From positions 1 through 64,000 of the forward strand of contig JAVBPG010000010.1 in assembly GCA_031549685.1 (NCBI GenBank): 64,000 nt of DNA. Reading direction: 5' to 3'. Positions 24,989 to 33,053 of the stretch are shown here, one piece after another. Under the pieces are notes generated by a model. The model made no database searches, was not told where the DNA came from, and saw nothing but the letters and a program-made list of their open reading frames with translations. The position numbers were made by a program, and so were the translations under genes. The stretch comes from JAITMY01 sp031549685 (GTDB lineage: Bacteria; Bacteroidota; Bacteroidia; Bacteroidales; UBA932). Position 1 is the stretch's first letter. Each line of letters starts with the position of its first letter.

Positions 24989-26185
24989 ATGCTGAACGGA
25001 AAAAAAATACTGCTGGGCGTAACCGGAAGCATTGCCGCTTACAAGGCGGCGGTCTTGGTGCGCCTGCTCGTAAAAGAGGGTGCCGAGGTAAAGGTGGTAA
25101 TGACCGGTGCGGCCAAGGAGTTCATTACGCCGCTGACCATGGCCACGCTCTCGAAAAATCCGGTGCTGGTGGAGTTCTTTAACCCCGAGAACGGCGACTG
25201 GAACAGCCATGTGAAGCTGGGCCTCTGGGCCGACCTGTACCTGGTGGCGCCCGCCTCGGCCAACACCATTGGCAAAATGGCCTGCGGCATAGCGGACAAC
25301 CTGCTGCTTACCACCTACCTGTCGGCCAAGTGTCCGGTGGCGGTGGCGCCGGCCATGGACCTGGACATGTACGCCCACGTGGCGCACCAGCAAAATTTGG
25401 ATACGCTGCGCTCGCGCGGGGTGCTCGTTGTTGAGCCTGCCAGCGGCGAGCTGGCCAGCGGCCTGCTGGGCAAGGGGCGCATGGAGGAGCCCGAAAAAAT
25501 ACTGGAGCAGCTGCGCACATTTTTTGAAACAAAAGGGCAGCTGCGCGGTAAGCACTTTCTTGTTACCGCCGGGCCAACCTACGAAAACATAGATGCCGTG
25601 CGCTTTATCGGCAACTACTCATCGGGCAAAATGGGCTACGCCGTGGCCGAAGAGCTGGCGGCACGCGGCGCGCGCGTTACGCTGGTGTCGGGGCCGGTAA
25701 GCATTGATGCCAAGCATCCCGGCGTTGAGGTAAAAAAGGTTACCTCGGCCGCCGAAATGTACAACGCCTCGGTGGAGGTTTTTGCGCAAGCCGACGGCGC
25801 GGTAATGGCCGCTGCTGTGGCCGATTTTACGCCCGATAAAAAGCTGGAGGGAAAGCTCAAGCGCCAGGGCGCCGAGCTGAGCCTGACGCTGACGGCAACG
25901 CGCGATATTGCCGCACAGCTGGGCAAGCTGAAGCGGCCGGACCAGCTGCTGGTGGGCTTTGCCCTTGAGGCCGCCGACGAGCAGGCCAACGCCGCTAAGA
26001 AGCTGCGTGAAAAAAATCTCGACTTCATTGTGCTCAACTCCATGAACGATGCCGGCGCCGGCTTCAACGTCGATACCAACAGGATTTGTATTATCGAAAA
26101 AAGCGGAGCGAAAACGGAGTACGAGCTCAAGTCTAAGGCGGAGGTGGCCAGGGATATTGTGGATAAAATAGTGATTAGTAAATAG
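24989..26185 (+). CDS. coaBC: Bifunctional phosphopantothenoylcysteine synthetase/decarboxylase
   Basis: A 398-residue enzyme for two steps of coenzyme A synthesis. CoaC (residues 1-185) has the flavoprotein start ILLGVTGSIAAYKAA, the active-site His in NSHVKLG, and LVAPASANTIGKMACGIADNL and PAMDLDMY. CoaB follows with VTAGPTYENIDAVRFIGNYSSGKMGYA, the AAAVADFTP loop and GFALEA. The ATG at 24989 is used because the upstream TTG frame adds an unlike stretch. The gene lies 84 bases after rpoZ. Confidence 0.95.
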   Translation: MLNGKKILLGVTGSIAAYKAAVLVRLLVKEGAEVKVVMTGAAKEFITPLTMATLSKNPVLVEFFNPENGDWNSHVKLGLWADLYLVAPASANTIGKMACGIADNLLLTTYLSAKCPVAVAPAMDLDMYAHVAHQQNLDTLRSRGVLVVEPASGELASGLLGKGRMEEPEKILEQLRTFFETKGQLRGKHFLVTAGPTYENIDAVRFIGNYSSGKMGYAVAEELAARGARVTLVSGPVSIDAKHPGVEVKKVTSAAEMYNASVEVFAQADGAVMAAAVADFTPDKKLEGKLKRQGAELSLTLTATRDIAAQLGKLKRPDQLLVGFALEAADEQANAAKKLREKNLDFIVLNSMNDAGAGFNVDTNRICIIEKSGAKTEYELKSKAEVARDIVDKIVISK

Positions 26186-26274
26186 AGATTAGAAATTAGA
26201 AATTGGTGATTGGAGGCCGGGGTGTTGGGTAAAAATGGTAAATGGTAGCTGGTAAATGGCACATGGTAAATACA
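26173..26274. repeat. Low-complexity repeated words spanning the coaBC end and porD start
   Basis: GATTAGTAAATAGA, GATTAGAAATTAGAAATTGGTGATTGG and then (A)TGGTAAATGGTAGCTGGTAAATGG with ACATGGTAAATAC form imperfect tandem words. They begin inside the coaBC C-terminal codons and run into the first codons of porD. Confidence 0.6.
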
Positions 26275-27167
26275 TAAAACTTCTGCTTTGCGTAGCGCTG
26301 CTCGCGCCGCTGTTTGCGCAGGCGCAGCTGCGCTGCAACGTTACCATCAACACGCAAAAGATTCAGAGCACCAACAGGGAGCTGTTTCAGGCCATGAAAA
26401 CAGAAATCTCGAACTTTGTAAACAACCGCACGTGGACCAACCACCGCTACGAAAATTTTGAGCGCATAGATTGCAACTTTATCATTACCCTCAACGAGCA
26501 GGTAACCGAAACCGAATTTAAGGGCACGCTGCAAATACAGGCGCAGCGGCCGGTGTACGGCAGTACCTACAACAGCCCCACGCTGAATACCATGGACAAC
26601 GACCTCGAGTTTACCTTTAACCAAAACGAGGTAATGGATTTTAGCGAAAACATGCACTCGTCCAACCTTACCTCGGTGCTGGCCTACTGGGTGTACGTTA
26701 TCATTGGCTTAGACTACGACACGTTTTCGCTGCAGGGCGGCACCGACTGGTTTCGCAAGGCCGAGCGCATAGCGCAGAACGCGCAGGGCGAAAGCAAGCC
26801 GGGCTGGGGAAGTACATCGGGGGTAAACCGTCGCAACCGCTACTGGCTGGTCGAAAACATACTGAGCCCAAAGTACGCGCGCGAGCGCTCGGCCTACTAC
26901 CAGTACCACCGCTTGGGCCTCGATGTAATGAGCGCCAAGCCCGCACAGGCGCGCGAGTACGTCCTGACGGCCCTGCGCGAAATGCAGGCGCTGTACAAGG
27001 AAAAGCCCGATAACACCATGTACTTCTACACCATCTTTTTTGATACCAAGGCCGACGAAATTGTCAACATCTTTTCGGAGGCCACACCGCAGGAAAAGTC
27101 GCAGGTGTACGACTTGCTTTCATCCATCAACAATACCAACGACCCCAAGTATAAGAAGCTCAAGTAG
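26256..27167 (+). CDS. porD: PorD-like (DUF4835) T9SS-associated protein
   Basis: A 303-residue secreted protein. After the signal peptide (LLLCVALLAPLFAQAQ), it starts LRCNVTINTQKIQ and continues TEISNFVNNRTWTNHRYENFERIDCNF, IQAQRPVYGSTYNSPTLN, FTFNQNEVMDF and LAYWVYVIIGLDYDTFSLQGG. These are the characteristic blocks of the DUF4835 family, named PorD because of its link to type IX secretion. It sits between coaBC and recN as in other Bacteroidota. Its first six codons fall in the repeated spacer words, so the N-terminal extension before the hydrophobic core is variable DNA. Confidence 0.85.
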   Translation: MAHGKYIKLLLCVALLAPLFAQAQLRCNVTINTQKIQSTNRELFQAMKTEISNFVNNRTWTNHRYENFERIDCNFIITLNEQVTETEFKGTLQIQAQRPVYGSTYNSPTLNTMDNDLEFTFNQNEVMDFSENMHSSNLTSVLAYWVYVIIGLDYDTFSLQGGTDWFRKAERIAQNAQGESKPGWGSTSGVNRRNRYWLVENILSPKYARERSAYYQYHRLGLDVMSAKPAQAREYVLTALREMQALYKEKPDNTMYFYTIFFDTKADEIVNIFSEATPQEKSQVYDLLSSINNTNDPKYKKLK

Positions 27168-27169
27168 CC

Positions 27170-28825
27170 ATGCTGCAATCGCTGCTGATAGAAAATTACG
27201 CCCTGATTGATAAGCTGGAGATAAGCTTCAAGCACGGCCTGAGCATTGTAACGGGCGAAACCGGGGCCGGAAAATCCATTTTGCTGGGCGCCCTGGGCCT
27301 GCTGGTGGGGCAGCGCGCCGACACCGCCGTGCTCAACGACAAGGAGCGCTCCTGCGTGGTGGAGGGCATGTTTGTGGTAACCAGCTACGACCTGGAGCAG
27401 CTGTTTGCCGACAACGATATTGACTTTAGCAACGTGGCCACCATTCGCCGCGTAATCAGCCCCAACGGTAAGTCGCGCGCCTTTATCAACGACCAGCCCG
27501 TAACGCTTTCCGTGCTCAAGGATTTTGGCGAGAGGCTGATCGACATCCACTCGCAGCACCAGAACCTGCTGCTGCAAAATGCCGCTTTCCAGCTCAAGGT
27601 GGTCGATTCGCTGGCCGACAACAGGGCGCTGCGCGAGGGCTACGCCGCCGTTTTTGCGCAGCTCCGGCGCGCAGAGCAGCAGCTGGCCGAGCTGGAGGAG
27701 CAGGCGCGCCTGTCGCGTGGCGATTTGGACTACCTGCAGCACCTGTACAGGGAACTGGAGGTCGCACGGCTGCAGGAGGGTGAGCAGGCCGAGCTGGAGA
27801 ATGAACAGCAGCAGCTGTCGCACGCCGAGGAAATAAAGTTGGCGTTTGCGAGGGCTGCCGATTTGCTGCAAAGCGATGAGGGCGGCGTAAATAAGATTTT
27901 GCGTGAAGCCGGGGTAACGCTCGAAAAAATAGCCGGCGTATTTGCCAAGGCCGAACCGCTGGCCGAGCGCCTGCAGAGTAGCCTGATTGAGCTGCGCGAC
28001 GTGGCGGCCGAGGTCGAAGGCATTGCCGAGAGCACTGAGGTAAATCCGGCGCGGCTGGAGGAGGTAAGCGAGCGCCTCGACCTGATTTTTACGCTGCAAA
28101 AAAAGCACAAGGTGGCTACGGTGGAGGAGCTGCTGCGGGTGCAGGAGCAGTTGGGGCAAAAAGTTGGCTTTGTAGATAACTTAGATGAGCAGCTGGAAGC
28201 TCTGCGTAAACAATGCGCTGCGTTAAAAGTTGAGGCCGAAAAACAGGCCGGTCAGCTGAGCCAAACGCGCCTCAAGGTGTTTGGCGGCATCGAGCAGCAC
28301 GTGGTAAAAACGCTCAGGGAGTTGGGCATTGCCAACGCCGTGCTGGTGGTGCGGCGCGAGGAGCTGCCCGCCCTGTCGGCCACAGGCAAGGACGATATTC
28401 AATTCCTTTTCTCCGCCAACAGGGGCGTTGCGCCGCAGGATATTGCCCGCGTGGCCTCGGGCGGCGAGATTGCGCGCCTCATGCTCAGCCTCAAGTCGCT
28501 GGTGGCATGGACGGGCAACCTGCCCACCATCATTTTCGATGAAATAGATACCGGCGTATCGGGCGAAGTGGCCGACCGCATGGGGCAAATCATCAGCGAG
28601 TTGGGCCAATCCATTCAGGTAATCAACATCACGCACCTGCCGCAGATAGCCAGCAAGGGGCAGGCGCACTTCTTTGTGTATAAGGAGGAAACGCAGCAGG
28701 GCACCGCCACGCGAATCAAGCAGCTGTCGGAGGCGGAGCGCGTTACCGCTATTGCGCAAATGCTCAGCGGGCAAACCCTTACCGATGCCGCGGTAAAAAA
28801 TGCGAAGGAGCTGCTGAGGAAGTAA
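27170..28825 (+). CDS. recN: DNA repair protein RecN
   Basis: A 551-residue SMC-like ATPase for double-strand break repair. The N-terminal Walker A ETGAGKSILLGALGLLVGQRAD begins near residue 31. Two coiled-coil arms (roughly residues 160-225 and 300-360) surround the hinge region. The signature VASGGEIARLMLSLK and Walker B TIIFDEIDTGVSGE follow, and IQVINITHLPQIASKG near the end is characteristic of RecN. Only 2 bases separate it from porD, so the two are co-transcribed. Convergent with hipBA. Confidence 0.95.
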   Translation: MLQSLLIENYALIDKLEISFKHGLSIVTGETGAGKSILLGALGLLVGQRADTAVLNDKERSCVVEGMFVVTSYDLEQLFADNDIDFSNVATIRRVISPNGKSRAFINDQPVTLSVLKDFGERLIDIHSQHQNLLLQNAAFQLKVVDSLADNRALREGYAAVFAQLRRAEQQLAELEEQARLSRGDLDYLQHLYRELEVARLQEGEQAELENEQQQLSHAEEIKLAFARAADLLQSDEGGVNKILREAGVTLEKIAGVFAKAEPLAERLQSSLIELRDVAAEVEGIAESTEVNPARLEEVSERLDLIFTLQKKHKVATVEELLRVQEQLGQKVGFVDNLDEQLEALRKQCAALKVEAEKQAGQLSQTRLKVFGGIEQHVVKTLRELGIANAVLVVRREELPALSATGKDDIQFLFSANRGVAPQDIARVASGGEIARLMLSLKSLVAWTGNLPTIIFDEIDTGVSGEVADRMGQIISELGQSIQVINITHLPQIASKGQAHFFVYKEETQQGTATRIKQLSEAERVTAIAQMLSGQTLTDAAVKNAKELLRK

Positions 28826-28875
28826 ACTCGGATTTGGTACCGACTACGCTACTGCGAGCAATGGCGTGCCTCGCA

Positions 28876-30141
28876 TCAGGTATTACTCCTAAATGTTTTA
28901 AATGCTCTTGCCTTCCCTTCCATCTCGGCTGGTGCTGCTCTGTATTTAGCGGCAACTTTTCTCCATTGGGAAACAGCAGCTATGACCTCTCCATTTATTT
29001 CTTCCGCGCGTATATCCGACAGCAAGTAGTAGGGAGCCGTTTTCATCACCAAATCCAAATCTAATGAGTTGTCGTTCTCGTCGATGTTGAGCTTCAGACC
29101 CGTTCCTGTTTCATTGGCGTTGATGTCGAAGGCGGGGGATAGCATCCAGCCGGCCTCGGTGTATATAAAGCCGTGATTTCGCAAATGATCATCTGTGTTG
29201 GAAACGCATACCGAGAACAGTACGCGTCTGAACAATTCTTCTAAATCCGATTTGGCATCGGCGCATTCCGATTTGATAAAATCGACCAACTCGAGATAGC
29301 TTGCTCCCGTCTCTGCATCATCTCCGTCGGTATGCTGCAACAAGGTCATCGCTGAAGCATAATGAATCCGCTTATGCTCCTTCGTCCGGTCAAAGCGTTG
29401 CGAAAGATAGGTGTGGTAGGGTGCGCCTAATTTCTTTATCGAAGCATTGGGCACATTAAGCTTTGCCATGACTGCCAGCTCATGGACAATCATTTCCCAT
29501 AATCCGACATCGTAATCGTCCCTTCTGCTGGGAAATTTCGCAATCCATTGCCTCCCCTTGGTGTCCACAATATCGGCCTTCGGACGAGCGCCCCCCAGCG
29601 ACGATCCGGGCGCAATCAGCTGGTTAATCCACTTCAACGAGGCTTCGTCCAGCTGATCCGCATTTTTCTCGTATTGCTCAGCTGCGTGCTCAAGCTCCCG
29701 AAGAGAGGTCCAGGGCGGCGCAGCTAAAGTTTTGCCGTTGCTTAGGAAATCACCACTCTCGCTTTCCTTGAAGCGCAACCCACCCATACGATGGCTGTCA
29801 TGAACGCCAAGCAGGAAGTCTATCCCGAACAAAGGCTTCGGGTCCCTTTTCTCTATCTTCGCTAAAAGCACCTCTCGGCGTTTCATCAGCAGCTGCCCCC
29901 AGCGGTCGGGGGAAGAATCCTTGAATATTCCGAAGTTTTCATTGGAGGTAGCATGGTGCAGCCCTGAAAAAAGCGGCAGCTCAGGATCAACGGCAGCTCC
30001 AACCCTAATCCACTCCTTGTCATATTCAAAAGAATATACGGTTTTCCCCCTCAATGCAGAGAAAGACAGCTTCCCTACCAATCGGGGAGCATCGTACATA
30101 TACCAATCGGCATACACCCATATGTTTTTTGTCCGGCTCAT
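28876..30141 (-). CDS. hipA: HipA-family serine/threonine kinase (toxin of a type II TA module)
   Basis: A 421-residue kinase. An N-terminal subdomain with FSGLHHATSNENFGIFKDSSPDRWG is typical of HipA. The kinase part has the P-loop-like SSLGGARPKA (180-189), the ATP-lysine in WIAKFPS (K202), the QRFDR stretch, the catalytic loop SNTDDHLRNHGF (314-325) and LSPAFDIN with the metal Asp (339). In E. coli, HipA phosphorylates glutamyl-tRNA synthetase and induces dormancy; the target here is unknown. All key kinase residues appear intact. hipB ends two bases upstream. Base composition is visibly less GC-rich than the flanking recN and Bat genes, suggesting acquisition. Confidence 0.9.
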   Translation of the reverse strand: MSRTKNIWVYADWYMYDAPRLVGKLSFSALRGKTVYSFEYDKEWIRVGAAVDPELPLFSGLHHATSNENFGIFKDSSPDRWGQLLMKRREVLLAKIEKRDPKPLFGIDFLLGVHDSHRMGGLRFKESESGDFLSNGKTLAAPPWTSLRELEHAAEQYEKNADQLDEASLKWINQLIAPGSSLGGARPKADIVDTKGRQWIAKFPSRRDDYDVGLWEMIVHELAVMAKLNVPNASIKKLGAPYHTYLSQRFDRTKEHKRIHYASAMTLLQHTDGDDAETGASYLELVDFIKSECADAKSDLEELFRRVLFSVCVSNTDDHLRNHGFIYTEAGWMLSPAFDINANETGTGLKLNIDENDNSLDLDLVMKTAPYYLLSDIRAEEINGEVIAAVSQWRKVAAKYRAAPAEMEGKARAFKTFRSNT

Positions 30142-30143
30142 GG

Positions 30144-30503
30144 CTATTCGAATTCAGGTTCCTCCGTGGTTCCTTTATCTGTGGCATGGTCAATAACCGG
30201 TGTGGCTTTCTTAGCCTTCGGGGCTCTTTTCCTTGCCGCCAGCCGGGTATCCTGAAGCTGTCGTCCCAAGGGGTCTTTTTCGGCAACCAGCAACAGGTCT
30301 TCGTCCAGCCGCAAAACCGATAGTACCTGCAGGTAGTGCCCCAAGGAAACGGATGGAGATCCCTGCTCAATATTTCCCAGCGTCGAAACAGCTATCCCTG
30401 CCCGTTCTGCCGTAGAGCGGATGGATAGCTTTCTGCGCAACCGGGCCAAACGTATATTCTCGCCCAGCGTAGCGAGGATGTTTTTCTGTCGTATAGTAAA
30501 CAT
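30144..30503 (-). CDS. hipB: HipB-like XRE-family antitoxin/repressor
   Basis: A 119-residue DNA-binding protein. Residues 10-70 form an XRE helix-turn-helix: LGENIRLARLRRKLSIRSTAERAGIAVSTLGNIEQG and LGHYLQVLSVL. A basic, disordered C-terminal tail of about 40 residues (RKRAPKAKKATPV and onwards) is longer than usual HipB and may contact HipA. It is first in the operon, as for hipBA. Autorepression via the palindrome in its promoter is likely by analogy. Confidence 0.88.
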   Translation of the reverse strand: MFTIRQKNILATLGENIRLARLRRKLSIRSTAERAGIAVSTLGNIEQGSPSVSLGHYLQVLSVLRLDEDLLLVAEKDPLGRQLQDTRLAARKRAPKAKKATPVIDHATDKGTTEEPEFE

Positions 30504-30519
30504 TGCTATATTATAACAT

Positions 30520-30541
30520 CTGATATTTCAGTACAAATATA
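30520..30541 (-). promoter_or_regulatory. Candidate hipBA promoter and operator
   Basis: A TATATTTG box (30534-30541, minus strand) lies 30 bases before hipB. Immediately downstream is CTGATATTTCAG (30520-30531), a CTGA-N4-TCAG palindrome that would cover the transcription start. This is a reasonable site for HipB, by inference only. Confidence 0.4.
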
Positions 30542-30723
30542 GGTATATTAGTTGAAATAACATGACTTGATGATATAAGTTGCACGAAGATTGTTGCATA
30601 CCCCAAGCGATATGCCCATCTTGACCATTGAAAGGTTGTTCAAAGTGTAGCGTGAAAAAGCAACGAAGAAAGTCCAGCCAAGAAACAGTCACTTCGTTAT
30701 TTGTCGGTACGGCAAGGAGTTGC

Positions 30724-31491
30724 CTACTTTACCCTGTTCCTTCCCAGCAGGTGCAGTATACCGTTGATAAAGGTAAGCGGGTGCACGGGGTTGCCGGGGA
30801 CGTATAGGTCAACCCTGTATTTTTCCAAAAAGGAGCGACTGACGGCGGGTGCTCCGCTGAAAATTCCGCCGTTTATGGCATCGGTGCCGGCAAGGATTAT
30901 GAGCTTGGGCTCGGCCATGGCGTGGTAGCAAATTTCCAAAGCCTCCTCCATGTTTTTGGTAATGGGGCCGGTAATTACCAGGCCGTCGGCGTGGCGCGGC
31001 GAGGCCACAAAGTCAACGCCGAAGCGCCCCATGTCGAAGTTGACGTTGGTGGCGGCGTTGAGCTCCAGCTCGCTGCTGGCATCGCCTCCGGCGCATACCT
31101 GCCGCAGCTTGAGCGCCCGCCCAAAGTAGCGGCGGATTTCGCTGCGCACCTTGCTTGGGTTAATGCGAATGGCGGCCTGCTCCCCTTTTTTTATAATGAG
31201 GCTGTCAACGTCGTTGGTGGCGGTTTTGTAGTCGTTGGTGAAGTGAATTTTGCCCGATGTGGCGAACTCGCACTCCCGGCAAAATACGCACTTGCCTAAG
31301 TGCAGCAGCTCCAGCCGCCCGTTGATGGCCCGGGTGGGGCATATTTTTTCAACGGCCAGCAGCTCCTCCGCGCTAATGGAGGCGTCGATTTCGGGGCGCC
31401 CGCAGAATAGCGGGGTAAGCACCACCTTTTCCACGTTGGGAATTACCTGCCTGCCGTGGCTGCCGAGTATTTTAAGCTCTAAAAAGTTCAT
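30724..31491 (-). CDS. Hydrogenase-related small subunit (NuoB/HyfI-like) with N-terminal ferredoxin domain; N2 cluster ligands lost
   Basis: A 255-residue protein. Residues 20-90 look like a HyfH/HycF-type ferredoxin reduced to one cluster: C68-x2-C71-x2-C74 plus the distant C51 in ICP give exactly four ligands. Residues 120-255 align well with NuoB/HyfI small subunits (RFGVDFVASPRHADGLVITGPITKNM, PKLIILAG, INGGIF, VDLYVPGNPVHP). By eye, all four Cys that hold the N2-type 4Fe-4S cluster are replaced: CxxC becomes D137/S140, the third becomes D204 and the fourth N234. It follows the NuoCD-like gene by 47 bases. It resembles subunits of energy-converting hydrogenase-related (Ehr) complexes, but with more complete cluster loss than I would expect. 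Confidence 0.8.
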   Translation of the reverse strand: MNFLELKILGSHGRQVIPNVEKVVLTPLFCGRPEIDASISAEELLAVEKICPTRAINGRLELLHLGKCVFCRECEFATSGKIHFTNDYKTATNDVDSLIIKKGEQAAIRINPSKVRSEIRRYFGRALKLRQVCAGGDASSELELNAATNVNFDMGRFGVDFVASPRHADGLVITGPITKNMEEALEICYHAMAEPKLIILAGTDAINGGIFSGAPAVSRSFLEKYRVDLYVPGNPVHPLTFINGILHLLGRNRVK

Positions 31492-31538
31492 TGTGGAATG
31501 CGCCGTTGAATTTTAATTCTCCATTTTCCATTCTTCAT

Positions 31539-33053
31539 TTACAAATCGTGGCCGCAGTACGACAGGTTAAAGCTCTTGTTGCAAATGGGAAAATCCGAAA
31601 TCTGCTGCCCGCGCATGGCCAGCATCAGCCCCATCCAGTTGTGCAGCGACGGGTCGGTAATCTTGTAGTGCACCAGCGTACCGTTAGCATCGGTTATCCC
31701 CACGTGGCAAATTTCGCCGCGCCATCCCTCCACCAGCGACAGCGCCAGCGAAGATGGCCTCAGCGCCGCATCGTAGGCGGGCTTATCCTCGGGCAGCAAG
31801 CTGGGTATCCCCGATAATTTTTGGAGCAGACCTACGATGAGGTTGATGGACTGCTCCACCTCCACCTTGCGCAGCATGAGCCTTGCGCAGATATCGCCGT
31901 TCTCGAGCGTGGCGGGCGAGAACAGGTGTTGCTTGAACTCCAAAAAAGGATGAGTAGATCGAATGTCGCGGCGCACTCCGCTGGCGCGCGCCGTAAGCCC
32001 TACCATGCCCAGCTCGAGCGCGTGCTTGCGCGATAGCGTGCCTATGGTTTCGAACCGTGAGAGGGCGCCGGGCAGGGTGAATATGCGGTCGCTGATGTCG
32101 CGGTAGCGGCGCTGTACCTGCGTTAGCGCGCTGCCTATGGCGCCTATGGTTTCGTGGTAGGCAGGGTAGTGCGACCCGTGCGGGCGAATGAGCCCCTTGC
32201 CGAAACGGTTGCCGCACCACGCCTGCATGGCGTTGATGACCAAGGTACGCAGCGCCTCGCAAACCACCTTGCCCAGCTGGTAGGCGATGTCGCCGCACAG
32301 CGCCGAGGTGTCGGCTATGTGCATGGCCACGCGCTCCATTTCGAGCGCAATAGCGCGCTCCAGCTGGAGCCGCTCGGAGCACTGAAGCTCGCTCAGGCTC
32401 TCCTTCATCATTACGTGCGCCAGCGTGTGTCCCACGGCGCAATCACCCGCTATGCTTTCGGCCAGTATGCACTGCTGCAGCGGATGGTTTTTGGTAAGCA
32501 TCAACTTTTCGATGCCGCGGTGCTGAAAGCCCATGGCGTTCTCGGCGTGCAGCACCTGCTCGCCGTTGCAGCAAAAGCGAAAGTAGCCAGGCTCAATAAT
32601 GCCGGCGTGAATGGGGCCTACGCCAACCTCGTGCACATCCTCCCCGCCGATTTCGTAAAAGGGGTAGTGCCTGAAGCTGCTGTTTTTGTTGGCTGCGTTG
32701 TGCGGAAAGCGAAGCGGCTTGAGCCACGGGTGGTCGGCGAATTCAATGCCGTAGTTTTCGTGCATTTCGCGCTCAAAGTTGCAAAATGCAGCGTGCTTTG
32801 CGGTAAGCGACGGCAGGGGCTTTTGCCGGGCCCTTTTTACCTTATGCGAGAGCAGCAGCACCTTTTCGGTTTCATCGTCGGCAATGCAGCAGATGCAGAG
32901 CCAGCCGTCTTTTTGCGGAAGCGCAAAGTAGCTCACGCAGTGCTTGGCCTCGTTGTGCATGAGGCTTACCATCAGCTCTGAAAAGTAGTTGTAGTCGAGC
33001 AGCGGAATGTTGTCGAGCGGTACGGGTGTGTCGTTATTGCGTAACTCTATCAT
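31539..33053 (-). CDS. Hydrogenase-related large subunit (NuoCD/HyfG-like) lacking most NiFe ligands
   Basis: A 504-residue fusion. Residues 1-120 form a NuoC-like domain ending ENYGIEFADHPWLKPLRFPH, then a NuoD/HyfG-like domain starts VGVGPIHAGIIEPGYFRF, MGFQHRGIEKLM. The N-terminal NiFe motif ERxCGxC appears as ESIAGDC (E199-C205), so only one Cys remains. At the C-terminus, where hydrogenases have DPCxxC, it reads NLSYCGHDL (496-504), aligning S and G at the ligand places. Catalysis of H2 turnover at a NiFe centre is therefore unlikely. Its ATG overlaps the batE stop as ATGA. No membrane (HyfB/C/E/F-type) subunit is encoded in the window. Confidence 0.82.
   Translation of the reverse strand: MIELRNNDTPVPLDNIPLLDYNYFSELMVSLMHNEAKHCVSYFALPQKDGWLCICCIADDETEKVLLLSHKVKRARQKPLPSLTAKHAAFCNFEREMHENYGIEFADHPWLKPLRFPHNAANKNSSFRHYPFYEIGGEDVHEVGVGPIHAGIIEPGYFRFCCNGEQVLHAENAMGFQHRGIEKLMLTKNHPLQQCILAESIAGDCAVGHTLAHVMMKESLSELQCSERLQLERAIALEMERVAMHIADTSALCGDIAYQLGKVVCEALRTLVINAMQAWCGNRFGKGLIRPHGSHYPAYHETIGAIGSALTQVQRRYRDISDRIFTLPGALSRFETIGTLSRKHALELGMVGLTARASGVRRDIRSTHPFLEFKQHLFSPATLENGDICARLMLRKVEVEQSINLIVGLLQKLSGIPSLLPEDKPAYDAALRPSSLALSLVEGWRGEICHVGITDANGTLVHYKITDPSLHNWMGLMLAMRGQQISDFPICNKSFNLSYCGHDL

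Noticed and set aside
31539..33053. Functional NiFe hydrogenase or NADH dehydrogenase subunit
   Set aside because: Three of four NiFe cysteines and all N2-cluster cysteines of the partner are missing, and no other Nuo or hydrogenase subunits or maturation genes are present.
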